A DNA stretch of 57,830 nt from CAZQSS01 sp964596405 (GTDB lineage Bacteria > Patescibacteriota > Patescibacteriia > Magasanikbacterales > UBA10003): positions 1 to 57,830 of the forward strand of contig CAZQSS010000002.1 of NCBI GenBank assembly GCA_964596405.1, written 5' to 3'. The notes below the pieces were generated by a model. The model was given only the letters and a program-made list of their open reading frames with translations, had not been told where the DNA came from and searched no databases. The position numbers and the translations under genes are program-made. This document shows positions 7,270 through 16,113 of this stretch, one piece after another (position 1 is the stretch's first letter; every line of letters begins with the position of its first letter).

Positions 7270-7620
7270 ATGATGACAAAAACCGAGGAAGCCAAGCAAA
7301 ATTTAGCTGAAATTAGGCCTGGCCAAACAGTTAAGGTTTACCACAAAATTAAGGAAGTAAACCCCAAAGGCGAGCTTAAAGAGCGTCTGCAAATCTTTGA
7401 GGGCGTGGTTCTGTCCCGCCGCCATGGTATGGAACAAGGCGCCACCATTACCGTGCGGAAAATTTCCGAAGGTGTGGGCGTGGAAAAAATCTTCCCCGTT
7501 CATTCGCCGGCCGTGGCCAAAATTGAAGTGACGCGCGAGGGCCGCGTCCGCCGCGCTAAACTGTTTTTCTTGCGCGATCCGAATCAAAAACTGAAAGAAA
7601 AGAAAAAATCATCAAAATAA
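7270..7620 (+). CDS. rplS: 50S ribosomal protein bL19
   Basis: 116 residues. bL19 sits at the 30S-50S interface. Characteristic stretches are RPGQTVKVYHKI, RLQIFEGVVLSRR, TITVRKISEGVGVEKIFPVHSP and VRRAKLFFLRD. The ATG pair at 7270/7273 is used as the start because upstream sequence is repeat-derived. An intrinsic terminator follows directly. In many bacteria rplS lies with rimM and trmD; neither is nearby here. Confidence 0.95.
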   Translation: MMTKTEEAKQNLAEIRPGQTVKVYHKIKEVNPKGELKERLQIFEGVVLSRRHGMEQGATITVRKISEGVGVEKIFPVHSPAVAKIEVTREGRVRRAKLFFLRDPNQKLKEKKKSSK

Positions 7621-7621
7621 A

Positions 7622-7660
7622 AAAATATCCTCCGACATAATATCGGGGGATATTTTTTTA
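7622..7660 (+). terminator. intrinsic terminator after rplS
   Basis: AAAATATCCTCCGA and its complement TCGGGGGATATTTT around an AATA-type loop, followed by T residues. With A-rich flanks it may serve both strands. Confidence 0.85.
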
Positions 7661-7665
7661 TTTGA

Positions 7666-8049
7666 CTATTTCCCTATCCATTTACCCTTTTCAAGATAAT
7701 CCTCCAACTGATCAAGAATCTCATCGACCGTGCCCAAAAAACTTACTTTATATTTAGGCTTTCCGTCTTTTATCGGCTTCTTATCATCGTGTAAGCCCAA
7801 CTCCCAAACCACATTTCCGTCATCATCTGTCTCCAGATGATTCAGGCTGGTGGTCTGACCCGGATAATATTTTTCAATTAAAGCGTCCAAATCTTCTTTT
7901 TTGACTTCGCCGTCCTCCAATTGGTTGTCTATTCTTTTAGCCGATCTCTTTTTTCTCTTATCCTCGCTTCTGGCATCAACCATAATTCTTTCCTCCGGAG
8001 TTAAAGAGGTGTATTCTTTTCTAATAAAATGAAAACGTCCTTCTGTCAT
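7666..8049 (-). CDS. conserved-looking hypothetical protein, acidic and charged
   Basis: 127 residues, rich in Asp, Glu and Lys, no membrane segment or signal. The N-terminus (RKEYTSLTPEERI) is basic, the middle acidic. A WELGLHDDKKPIKDGKPKYKVSFLG stretch near residue 80 looks like a beta-rich C-terminal domain. It follows uvrA with a 90-bp AT-rich repeat in between that ends about 7 bp before its ATG. No family recognised and no function inferred. Confidence 0.6.
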   Translation of the reverse strand: MTEGRFHFIRKEYTSLTPEERIMVDARSEDKRKKRSAKRIDNQLEDGEVKKEDLDALIEKYYPGQTTSLNHLETDDDGNVVWELGLHDDKKPIKDGKPKYKVSFLGTVDEILDQLEDYLEKGKWIGK

Positions 8050-8055
8050 ATAAGT

Positions 8056-8145
8056 ATGATTCTAATCTACGAATTCTGTGAACGAATCTGCAAATTTGAT
8101 TCGAAACATTCGAAGATTTGTATATTATATCTGTTGATTCGTATC
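8056..8145 (-). repeat. 90-bp AT-rich intercistronic repeat (copy A)
   Basis: On the minus strand it begins GATACGAATCAAC and ends TTAGAATCAT. It supplies the TGA stop of uvrA and ends just before the next start codon. Related copies at 35544, 39564 and 50120 lie in the same orientation in operon junctions. Confidence 0.85.
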
Positions 8146-11005
8146 ATCTAAAACATTTTTTTAAATATTGTCCGGTATAGCTTCGTTTAATCTTAGAGAC
8201 ATCGCGCGGCGTGCCTTTGGCCACAATCTCGCCGCCCATTTTACCGCCATCCGGCCCCAAATCAATCACCCAATCGGCGCATTTGATCACTTCCAAATTA
8301 TGTTCAATGATCAAAACCGTGTTACCCTTGTCCACTAAACGATTTAATACATTCAGGAGTTGTTTAATGTCTTCAAAATGTAAACCGGTGGTCGGTTCAT
8401 CCAAAATATAAAGAGTCCGGCCGGTGGCGCGGCGGGCTAATTCAGTGGCCAATTTAACGCGCTGAGCTTCACCGCCCGAAAGTTTGGTGGCCGGCTGGCC
8501 CAACTGCAAATAACCCAAACCTACATCGGCTAAAATTCTCAATTTGTCGGCAATAGCCGGCACGTTTCTGAAAAACTCCAAGGCTTCTTCCACGGTCATG
8601 GAAAGAATATCGGCGATGTTCTTACTCTGATAATGAATTTCCAACGCTTCGGCATTATACCGCCGGCCCTGACACTCATCGCATTTAACGTAAACATCGG
8701 CCAAAAACTGCATGGGGATACGCACATAACCTTCGCCGGCGCAGGCTTCGCAACGACCGCCGCCTTTGACATTAAAACTGAACTTGCCGGCTTCGTAACC
8801 GCGCAACTTGGCCTCGGTCACTTCGGTAAAAAGATCGCGGATCAGCGAAAAAACGCCGGTATAAGTCGCCGGATTGGAACGCGGGGTGCGGCCAATCGGC
8901 GCTTGATCAATGCTGATAACTTTGTCAACATTCTCCAGTCCCTTGATGGCTTTATGCTCGGCCGGCAAGGCTTTAGAACGGTAAAAATGCGCGGCCAACG
9001 CTTTGCCCAAAATCTCAACGATCAAAGTGGATTTGCCCGAACCGGAAACTCCGGTCACGCAAACCAATTTGCCCAAAGGAATCTCCACGTCCACGTTTTT
9101 CAAATTAAAAGCCGAGGCTTTTTGAATCTGAATTGTTTTATTATTTCCTTTATGCATTTTCTCCGGTATGGCTATTTCATCGCGTCCGGAAAGATACGCG
9201 CCGGTCAAAGAATTTTTATTTTTTAAAATCTCACTCAGTGTCCCCTGCGCCACAATCTCGCCGCCGTAGACGCCCGCGCCCGGGCCCACATCCATAATAT
9301 AATCGGCGTGGCGCATAATCGTTTCATCGTGTTCTACCACAATCACCGTATTGCCCAAATCGCGCAAGGCTGACAAAGTCTTAATCAATTTTTCCAAATC
9401 GCGGGGATGCAGGCCGATGGACGGTTCATCTAAAATATAAATAACGCCGGTCAGCCCGCTTGAAAGCTGGGTGGAGAGGCGAACGCGCTGGGATTCGCCG
9501 CCGGAGAGGGTAGTGATGGAACGATCCAGCGTCAGATAATCCAAACCGACCTTGGATAAATCATCCAACCTTTTTAAACTTTCTTTGAGAATCGGCGCGG
9601 CAATAGAAGCGTGGGAGGCTATATGAAAATGATCTTTGTGAGAGGATTTTTTGCCCGCTATGGCCTTTAACACCTCGCTGAAAAATTCGCGCGCTTCGGT
9701 GACCGAAAAAGCCGTCATCTCGCTGATATTTTTATCAAAAACCTTAACCGCCAAAGATTCCACTTTTAAACGGCGGCCGCTGCAAAGAGGACAAATCATT
9801 TCCCGCATATACTCCTCAATCTCTTTGCGAACATAATCGGATTGGGTTTCCCGATGTTTGTTTTCCAAATTGGCCATCACGCCCTCAAACTTTACCGACT
9901 TGCCTTCCACCGTATAACAAACATCATTAGTGCCATTGAGGATTAAATCAATTATTTTTTTGGGCAAATCTTTTATGGCCACATCCATGGGGAACTTGTT
10001 GGTATGAGCCGCGGCCTCAAGCAGTTTCAGATACCAATTTTGATTGCCGGTAATGCGCATCCAGGGCTGAATCGCGCCCTCAGCCAAGGTCAAACGCGGG
10101 TTGGGAATAACGAGTGCCGGGTCAACTTTCAGAACAATGCCCAAACCGGTGCATTTGGGGCAAGCGCCATAAGGACTGTTGAAAGAAAAATTATGCGGTT
10201 CCAAATCTTCAAACCGGCGGCCGCACTTCGGACAGCGCCAATGAGTAGAAAAAAGGGTTTCCTTCCTGCCCGCCGAAGAGGCGGGTTTCTTATTCCAGAC
10301 GGCAATCACCAAGCCATTGCCCAATTCCAAAGCATCATCCACCATTTTGGTGACGGCCCCGCTGTTTTTACCGCTCACTTCACCCAAAACAATATCCAAA
10401 TTACAAAGTACTTCTTCTTGATGACGCCTGGCCAAAAACTCATCCGCGGTACAAAACTTGCCTTCAAAACGCAATTCTTTAATTTCCCTGCTTTCCACGA
10501 TTTTTTCCAAATCACCCAAATTCTTTTTTTCAAAACGGCTGAGCGGCGCCAAAATTTTCACCCGCTCTCCGGCCATCACCAAACTTCTGACGGCCTCAAT
10601 AATTTGGCCGGCGGTAAATTTTCGCGTTTCCTCGCCGCAATCCGGACAAGTAATTTTACCGATACGCGCGTAAAGCAAACGGATATGATCGTAGATTTCG
10701 GTAATGGTGCCCACAGTGGAACGCGGATTCTGGCTGACCGAATGCTGATCAATGGCAATGGTCGGCGAAAGCCCCTGCACCTCGTCCACATCCGGCTTAT
10801 CCTGCATTTCCATAAACTGGCGGGCATAAGACGACAATGATTCGGCGTAACGGCGCTGGCCTTCGGCATAAATCGTGTCAAAAGCCAAAGAAGACTTGCC
10901 CGAACCGGACAAACCCGTAATCACCACCAGTTTATTTTTTGGAATAGATAAACTGATGTTTTTTAAATTGTTGACGCGAGCGCCGCGAATGATGATTTTG
11001 TCCAT
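8144..11005 (-). CDS. uvrA: excinuclease ABC subunit A
   Basis: 953 residues, normal length. UvrA is the damage-recognising ATPase of nucleotide excision repair. Two ABC modules are visible: first P-loop GLSGSGKSS with signature TTLSGGESQRVRL, second GVSGSGKST with TKLSGGEAQRVKLA. Zinc-binding Cys pairs include CPDC, CPKC and CEAC/CDEC. An in-frame palindromic repeat at about 10262-10290 adds a KPASSAGRKE insert close to the first zinc region. The stop codon is provided by the edge of a 90-bp AT-rich repeat. No uvrB or uvrC is nearby. Confidence 0.97.
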   Translation of the reverse strand: MDKIIIRGARVNNLKNISLSIPKNKLVVITGLSGSGKSSLAFDTIYAEGQRRYAESLSSYARQFMEMQDKPDVDEVQGLSPTIAIDQHSVSQNPRSTVGTITEIYDHIRLLYARIGKITCPDCGEETRKFTAGQIIEAVRSLVMAGERVKILAPLSRFEKKNLGDLEKIVESREIKELRFEGKFCTADEFLARRHQEEVLCNLDIVLGEVSGKNSGAVTKMVDDALELGNGLVIAVWNKKPASSAGRKETLFSTHWRCPKCGRRFEDLEPHNFSFNSPYGACPKCTGLGIVLKVDPALVIPNPRLTLAEGAIQPWMRITGNQNWYLKLLEAAAHTNKFPMDVAIKDLPKKIIDLILNGTNDVCYTVEGKSVKFEGVMANLENKHRETQSDYVRKEIEEYMREMICPLCSGRRLKVESLAVKVFDKNISEMTAFSVTEAREFFSEVLKAIAGKKSSHKDHFHIASHASIAAPILKESLKRLDDLSKVGLDYLTLDRSITTLSGGESQRVRLSTQLSSGLTGVIYILDEPSIGLHPRDLEKLIKTLSALRDLGNTVIVVEHDETIMRHADYIMDVGPGAGVYGGEIVAQGTLSEILKNKNSLTGAYLSGRDEIAIPEKMHKGNNKTIQIQKASAFNLKNVDVEIPLGKLVCVTGVSGSGKSTLIVEILGKALAAHFYRSKALPAEHKAIKGLENVDKVISIDQAPIGRTPRSNPATYTGVFSLIRDLFTEVTEAKLRGYEAGKFSFNVKGGGRCEACAGEGYVRIPMQFLADVYVKCDECQGRRYNAEALEIHYQSKNIADILSMTVEEALEFFRNVPAIADKLRILADVGLGYLQLGQPATKLSGGEAQRVKLATELARRATGRTLYILDEPTTGLHFEDIKQLLNVLNRLVDKGNTVLIIEHNLEVIKCADWVIDLGPDGGKMGGEIVAKGTPRDVSKIKRSYTGQYLKKCFR

Positions 11006-11015
11006 ATTCTAAATT

Positions 11016-12365
11016 TTATAACTCCGGAAAGGCCGTGCGCGAGAGGGGTATATCGCAAACCATTCCATTTTCCAAATCTGAAAATTTAATCAGAAAAGGG
11101 TACAAAGTATCAAATTTTTTAATTGCCTCTGTCCACCACTCAGCTTCCAGAGCAACATCTTTCCAACCCATCAGTTGGTGTAAGTTTTTATTACAAACTG
11201 TCCCGTCTTTACCTATCGCGTAAACATCGTCATTGCCATTATCGTCATTGATCTCCGCCGCCAGAAAAAAACCACAAGGTTTTGGTGTGCCATCCGCGTT
11301 AATCACCTCGGATTTTAATTTTTCAGCCGTTACCGTAAAAACATATGATTGTTGAGTAGCTTTTTTATCCGTATCTAAATCAATACTTTCCGCATAAGGC
11401 GTCCCATCCTTACAAATAGTCATTAACCGAAGATTGTTGTCAATAAATGGCGCAACAATGCCATTGCCGGTAATTGTGCCTGACAAAAGTCCCTTCACGC
11501 ATTTATAATTATCTTTAGTCTCTTCTATACAGGCTTGCGGCTTGCCGTCAGCGTCATTTTTACAAAGATGGCCGGCACATGTGCTGTCACTACTTTTCAA
11601 AGTATAGTAGCTCGCTCCACAAATCGGCATCTTTAAGGCATCAGGCGATCCGGCTTCACTTTTATATTGTTTAACTTTTCCTTCTTCAGGATTGGCTGAG
11701 AGAGTAAAATCTCCGGGCTTATAATCTTTCAGTTCTCTCTGCTTATCTGTGGGTGTGGCCTTGGCCAAAACCAATTTGGCGTCTTCTTGGTCTTTACACC
11801 ATTCTGTGCCCAATGTCAAGGCCCGCACCATAAACACCCGCGGCAGTTTGAGACGGAGGAGGTCGGGATTGATGGTATAGAGGAGCGTGTAAGAACCCAA
11901 AAGTAAAAATAAACCCATCAGCGCGCCGGTAATACTGGATTTGGCCGAAGTGACGCGGGTGGGATTGCCGGCCGAGGTGGTCCACTCAAAACCGCCCTTG
12001 ATGATCAAAACGGTGGCGATCAGGCCGCCAATGCCCACAAGATAAAGATAAATTTTTTTAATATAATCACCCAAATTGGCAATCGGTCCGGCCTGATCGC
12101 CCACAGTGATGGAAAGCTGGGTTTGACCGGCCGGGATACAACCGCCCCAACTGCCGCACTCGCCATCCGACCCCCCGGGAAGAAAATTTAACTGTTCATT
12201 AAAATCCCAGCCATTGGCCTTGATTTGCGCCTCACAATTTGCTTTAGCCCAACACAGCGGATTTTGTTGCGGCGGAATTTCAGCGGCCAAAACAGGAGAG
12301 ACAGAAAACAAAGAAAAAAGAACAAGGAACAAAGAACAACGAGCAAAGAAAAATTTTTGGAACAT
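11016..12365 (-). CDS. membrane protein with type IV secretion pilin-like (TrbC/VirB2-like) segment
   Basis: 449 residues from the ATG at 12365, chosen because it directly precedes a signal peptide (FFFARCSLFLVLFSLF...VLA). The mature N-terminus has Cys pairs, then two hydrophobic segments at about residues 120-190 (KKIYLYLVGIGGLIATVLII and GALMGLFLLLGSYTLLY), a layout seen in T4SS pilin-like proteins that are very common in CPR genomes. The C-terminal 250 residues are soluble with about ten Cys, probably outside the membrane. Role in DNA uptake or attachment is a family-based guess. It is preceded by an AT-rich palindromic repeat (12370-12500). Confidence 0.7.
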   Translation of the reverse strand: MFQKFFFARCSLFLVLFSLFSVSPVLAAEIPPQQNPLCWAKANCEAQIKANGWDFNEQLNFLPGGSDGECGSWGGCIPAGQTQLSITVGDQAGPIANLGDYIKKIYLYLVGIGGLIATVLIIKGGFEWTTSAGNPTRVTSAKSSITGALMGLFLLLGSYTLLYTINPDLLRLKLPRVFMVRALTLGTEWCKDQEDAKLVLAKATPTDKQRELKDYKPGDFTLSANPEEGKVKQYKSEAGSPDALKMPICGASYYTLKSSDSTCAGHLCKNDADGKPQACIEETKDNYKCVKGLLSGTITGNGIVAPFIDNNLRLMTICKDGTPYAESIDLDTDKKATQQSYVFTVTAEKLKSEVINADGTPKPCGFFLAAEINDDNGNDDVYAIGKDGTVCNKNLHQLMGWKDVALEAEWWTEAIKKFDTLYPFLIKFSDLENGMVCDIPLSRTAFPEL

Positions 12366-12369
12366 ACTT

Positions 12370-12500
12370 TTTATGAAATAAATTCTAAATCCGAAGCACG
12401 AAATCCTAAACAAATTCTAATGTCCAAAATTCGAAATCCAAAACGATTTAGAATTTTAGAAAATTTGAATTTTGATATTGTTTCGGATTTCGGATTTAGA
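12370..12500. repeat. AT-rich inverted repeat built of AATCCGAAA/TTTCGGATT words
   Basis: AAATTCTAAATCCGAA on the left, TTCGGATTTAGAGTTT on the right. A related copy lies at 30290-30420 upstream of ruvX. Both fill gaps between minus-strand genes. Confidence 0.75.
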
Positions 12501-12502
12501 GT

Positions 12503-13186
12503 TTAGAGTTTTAACCCCAGCACCCTTTCCCACGCTTCAAGCGGTATGGCGCCCTCAACTTTTTCGCCATTGACGAAAAAAGTGGGTGTGCCCTGAACGC
12601 CTAGGGCAATACCGTCAGCCATATCTTTTTCAAACTGTTTTTCATGTTTTTTACCGGTTAGACACTGGTCAAAAACAGCCGTATCCAGCCCCACTTGAGC
12701 CGCATAATTATTTAAATCCCCAAGCTCGAGTTTACCGACGTTTTGAAAAAGCTTATCATAATAAGCCCAGAACTTGCCTTGATCCTGGGCGCAAAAAGAG
12801 GCCAGAGCGGCATTTTTGGCGTTGACATTTTCACTGTGCCCGGGGAAAAATCTAAAAACCAAACTAACTTTATCCGGATACTTAGCCGCGAGTTCACGGA
12901 TGGCCGGAAAAGCCTCGGCTGAAAACTCGCAGGAAAAATCAGCAAATTCCACGATATTAATTTCAGCAGCCGCGCTACCCAGCCGCGGCGAATCCGGAGA
13001 TATCAATTTCTCCAAAGCCGGCGCAACTTTACTCGAAAATTTAAGATAACTCTTTTGAAAATGGACAGCGGACGATGACGCGTCGCCGCTTTTAATCAGC
13101 CGATAAAAATTAAAAACCCGCCAGCCAAAAAATCCCAAAACCAGAACAGTTATCGCCAAAATGATTATCAAAATTGTTTTTTTCAT
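12503..13186 (-). CDS. DsbA-like thioredoxin-fold protein with a CxxS active site
   Basis: 227 residues: N-terminal membrane anchor (ILIIILAITVLVLGFFGW), then a DsbA/thioredoxin_4 domain. Family features include VEFADFSC at the active site, SLVFRFFPGHS, the helical insert with CAQDQGKFW, and the cis-Pro loop GVQGTPTFFVNG. The active-site pair reads CEFS instead of CxxC, so only the nucleophilic Cys remains. Such a protein could not act as a simple disulfide oxidase; isomerase or reductase-type chemistry is possible. It lies 6 bp downstream of the D,D-carboxypeptidase gene. Confidence 0.82.
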   Translation of the reverse strand: MKKTILIIILAITVLVLGFFGWRVFNFYRLIKSGDASSSAVHFQKSYLKFSSKVAPALEKLISPDSPRLGSAAAEINIVEFADFSCEFSAEAFPAIRELAAKYPDKVSLVFRFFPGHSENVNAKNAALASFCAQDQGKFWAYYDKLFQNVGKLELGDLNNYAAQVGLDTAVFDQCLTGKKHEKQFEKDMADGIALGVQGTPTFFVNGEKVEGAIPLEAWERVLGLKL

Positions 13187-13192
13187 AGTGTT

Positions 13193-14230
13193 TTAGTTTT
13201 CTGTTTCCGGAACAGCGGCAACACCGTAACCGGTGTCGCCCGGCCAAAGATATGATTCATATGTCCAATCGGCCAAGGCTCTAGCCTCATTAAAACGCCC
13301 TTCATTAGAAGTCGCCCCTAAAACCACCACCACGAGTTTGCGGCCGGCCGCGTTTTTTACTTCTACCGCCACGCTGTGCCCCGCCTCATCAATAAAACCG
13401 GTTTTACCGCCCTCAATACCGGCAATGGGACTGTCGGTTAAATTTGAAACCAAAAGCAGGTTGGTGGCGCGAATCTCTTTTTTTACCGACTGCCCGTCGG
13501 CGTCAATTACGGTCAACATATAACTTTTGGCCGTGGTCGCCTTTTTGATCAACGGCTCACGGAGGGCGGCCTTGAGGAGCAAAGCCACTTCTTTGGTTGT
13601 TGATCGATTTTGAGAGTTCAGGCCGGTGGGTTCAACCACTTGAGTATTTTTAAAGCCTAGGGCGGATGCTTCTTCGTTCATTTTAAAAACAAAATCTTCC
13701 AAAGAAAGGCCGGTGGAGCGCGCCAAAGCCATGGCCGCGTTATTGGAAGAACCGACCAAAGTGGCATAAAATAAATCGTAGACCCGCACCCGATCGCCTT
13801 CATTTAAAAATAATCTGCCTTCGCGGCCGTCTTGCGCCTCAATGATCATTTCTTTATCCCAGTCGGGCTGATTTTTTAAAAAAACCAAAACGGTTAGCAA
13901 TTTTGTAATACTGCCGACGGGACGGACAGTATCGGCCTCTTGCGAGACCAGCGGCAGCTCGCTGGCTTCATCTAAAACCAAAAAACTTCTGGCGGACAAT
14001 TTTAAATTAAACTCTGTTTCCGGCTGGCGGCGCGGCGCCAAATCTACTTTTCTTTGGGCCAGGGGCAAACTTTTTTTTGTTTCCGCTTCTTGACGCAAAT
14101 CACCGCCTCTTTGTTCGCTGCTTTGGACGACCCGGTTGTTGAGGGGAAAAGCGGAGAGGGGTAAAAAACTCAAAACACCCAGACTCAAAGCCATTTTCCA
14201 GATAAAAATTTTAAACAAAAAGCTGATCAT
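13193..14230 (-). CDS. D-alanyl-D-alanine carboxypeptidase-like serine peptidase (S11)
   Basis: 345 residues. Family members trim the terminal D-Ala from peptidoglycan stem peptides. All three penicillin-binding motifs are present: SITK (SxxK), SSN in VGSSNNAAMALA, and KTG in EGGKTGFIDEAGHSV. An N-terminal hydrophobic segment (residues 8-30) would export it. The C-terminal beta domain of classic DacA is absent or short. Its ATG overlaps the scpB stop by 4 bp (ATGA), so the genes are translationally coupled. A much larger S11 protein is encoded at 53928-56057. Confidence 0.88.
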   Translation of the reverse strand: MISFLFKIFIWKMALSLGVLSFLPLSAFPLNNRVVQSSEQRGGDLRQEAETKKSLPLAQRKVDLAPRRQPETEFNLKLSARSFLVLDEASELPLVSQEADTVRPVGSITKLLTVLVFLKNQPDWDKEMIIEAQDGREGRLFLNEGDRVRVYDLFYATLVGSSNNAAMALARSTGLSLEDFVFKMNEEASALGFKNTQVVEPTGLNSQNRSTTKEVALLLKAALREPLIKKATTAKSYMLTVIDADGQSVKKEIRATNLLLVSNLTDSPIAGIEGGKTGFIDEAGHSVAVEVKNAAGRKLVVVVLGATSNEGRFNEARALADWTYESYLWPGDTGYGVAAVPETEN

Positions 14231-14778
14231 ACCTCAGATTTTTTTGTATCTTCCAGCAATCTCTGCAATAGATCATTGTGATGCAGATGCTCATAATCCG
14301 GTAGTTCGCTGAGTTCGCGCAAACCCAAAAAGCGCATAAAATCCAGAGTCACGGTGTAGACCAACTGGACCCGAGCCTTGTCTTCCTCGGTCTGAATTAA
14401 CCCGCGGATCATTAAATTTCTCAAAATTAAACTGCAATTAACGCCGCGAATTTGTTCCAACTCCAACTTGGTAATTGGCCCGCGATAAGCGACAATCGTC
14501 AAGGCTTCCAAAGACGGACGAGTTAATTCACCTGTGTTTTCATCCTGAACATATTGTTTAACCAGCTTGCTGTTATCGGGATTTGTAATCATTTGCCATT
14601 CTTTGCCGTTATTCATCAGCTGGATGCCGTTCTCTTGATGATTATATTTTTCTTTGAGGACATTAAGAGCTTCGGATATTTCTTTTTCTTCCATCTCGGT
14701 AAATTCCGCCAATTTTTTAACCGTCAGCGGTTTGGCCGCGATAAACAAGACGGATTCAATTTTAGAACTAAGTGCCAT
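14227..14778 (-). CDS. scpB: segregation and condensation protein B
   Basis: 183 residues. ScpB forms the SMC accessory complex with ScpA for chromosome condensation. Two winged-helix regions are seen, with family stretches ESVLFIAAKPLTVKKLAE, TRPSLEALTIVAYRGPITKLELEQIRGVN and YTVTLDFMRFLGL. It is near the usual length. The upstream gene is scpA, separated by a 94-bp CACAGAT-type palindrome. Confidence 0.93.
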   Translation of the reverse strand: MALSSKIESVLFIAAKPLTVKKLAEFTEMEEKEISEALNVLKEKYNHQENGIQLMNNGKEWQMITNPDNSKLVKQYVQDENTGELTRPSLEALTIVAYRGPITKLELEQIRGVNCSLILRNLMIRGLIQTEEDKARVQLVYTVTLDFMRFLGLRELSELPDYEHLHHNDLLQRLLEDTKKSEV

Positions 14779-14783
14779 AAATA

Positions 14784-14873
14784 AACACAGATAACACAGA
14801 TTTTGACACAGACCGCACAGATCACAGATCTGTGATCTGTGAAATCCGTATTTAATTTATGCAATCTGTGTTT
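14784..14873. repeat. CACAGAT-type palindromic repeat between scpA and scpB
   Basis: Central CACAGATCACAGATCTGTG, flanked by further ACACAGATT words and their complements. A second copy lies upstream of map at 31780-31862. Confidence 0.85.
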
Positions 14874-15565
14874 TATAATTTTTCAATTGATATTTCTTCG
14901 AAATTATTCTGTTGAACAATAAACAATTCACGCTGTTTGGTCAATTCCAGAATGGCCAAAAAACTGACGATAATTTCGGTGCGACTTTGAGCCACTTCCA
15001 ACAAATGTCTAAAACCGAACTTGCCGCCGTTCGTCAACATGCTTCTGATCTGTTCAATCTTTTCCCGAATGGAAACTGTCTTGGCCATAGACAGCCGGGG
15101 CAGTTCCAAAATCGGTTTTAAGCGGGCCAACACGTCTTCAAACATCTTTTGCATCTTGGAGGCGGTGAGTCCGACCGGCGGATAAAATCCGGCTTCAACC
15201 AATTTAATCGGTGTTTCACGGCAAAACGCAAAACGTTTCTTTTTGATGGCGCCTTCAATTTTTTTGGCCGCTTCCACAAATTCTTTATACATTCTCAACT
15301 GATCCGCCAGGCTGATGCCGTCTTCTTCGCCCACATTCAACTCCGGCAAAAGAGTTTTGGATTTAATGTAAAGCAATTTGGCGGCAATGACCAAAAAATC
15401 CGCCATTTCATCTTCAGAAATCCCCGGATTACTGTTTAAGTAATTCAGGTAACTTTCTGTCACTTGGGCCAGGGCGATTTCGGTAATATCCAGCTTTTCC
15501 GCCTCCACCATTCCCAAGAGCAATGCCAACGGCCCTTCAAATTTTTCTAACTTCAGGGTATGCAC
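14873..15565 (-). CDS. scpA: segregation and condensation protein A
   Basis: 230 residues. ScpA is the kleisin that bridges SMC heads. The conserved start (LEKFEGPLALLLGMVEAEKLDI), ESYLNYL and ADFLVIAAKLLYIKSKTLLP are diagnostic, and the C-terminal winged helix (VSFLAILELTKQRELFIVQQ) is complete. It overlaps no other gene and is followed by scpB. The smc gene is not in the window. Confidence 0.94.
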   Translation of the reverse strand: MHTLKLEKFEGPLALLLGMVEAEKLDITEIALAQVTESYLNYLNSNPGISEDEMADFLVIAAKLLYIKSKTLLPELNVGEEDGISLADQLRMYKEFVEAAKKIEGAIKKKRFAFCRETPIKLVEAGFYPPVGLTASKMQKMFEDVLARLKPILELPRLSMAKTVSIREKIEQIRSMLTNGGKFGFRHLLEVAQSRTEIIVSFLAILELTKQRELFIVQQNNFEEISIEKL

Positions 15566-15583
15566 AAAACTAAATTAGACCTT

Positions 15584-16090
15584 TTACTTCTTTTTCTTTT
15601 TCGCTAAAACTTTTTTGACTTTGGTTTTGGCCGCCTGGCTAATCTCGGCTACGGTCATCTTTTCTAATTTATAGAGATCTTTTACTTTCATCCTTAAGGA
15701 TTCGGTAAAGCTACCGGCGCCAAAAATCGCTTTTTCCGCTTTCAACAAAGCTTTGTCCAAATACGGTTCCACTTTATGCAAGCCGGCAAATGGGGTGAGC
15801 GCACCCGGTTTGACCTTCAGGATTTTTTCCATCGCCTTCTCCGGCGCCAGTTCAATGGCTTTGGCCTTCAAGACTTTTTTGAGCTTGGCCATATCCAACC
15901 GATAGTGGGCCGGTAAAACCACGAGTACATATTTTTTATCGGCCTTAACTAAAAGCGTCTTAGCAATTTTGCTCATCTTTTCTTTTAACGTATTGGCCAA
16001 ATCAAAAGTGGTAAAAACCTGCTTGTGCGGCACTTTTTCGTATTTCACGCCTCGGCTATCTAAATAATTAATGACTTTTTTGGGAATCAT
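15584..16090 (-). CDS. YbaK/EbsC-type aminoacyl-tRNA deacylase
   Basis: 168 residues from the ATG at 16090. The YbaK domain covers residues 1-140: VKYEKVPHKQVFTT, KTLLVKADKKYVLVVLPAHYRLD, and GALTPFAGLHK, matching proteins that hydrolyse mischarged Cys-tRNA(Pro) or Ala-tRNA(Pro). A Lys-rich tail (KVLAKKKKK) follows. It is placed between aspS and scpA, 11-25 bp from aspS, so a shared transcript is likely. The exact substrate is unknown. Confidence 0.85.
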   Translation of the reverse strand: MIPKKVINYLDSRGVKYEKVPHKQVFTTFDLANTLKEKMSKIAKTLLVKADKKYVLVVLPAHYRLDMAKLKKVLKAKAIELAPEKAMEKILKVKPGALTPFAGLHKVEPYLDKALLKAEKAIFGAGSFTESLRMKVKDLYKLEKMTVAEISQAAKTKVKKVLAKKKKK

Positions 16091-16113
16091 AGAGATTGTC
16101 AATTGTTAATAAG

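Noticed and set aside
10004..10840. Long plus-strand frame opposite uvrA
   Set aside because: It is antisense to a fully conserved part of uvrA and has no recognisable protein character.
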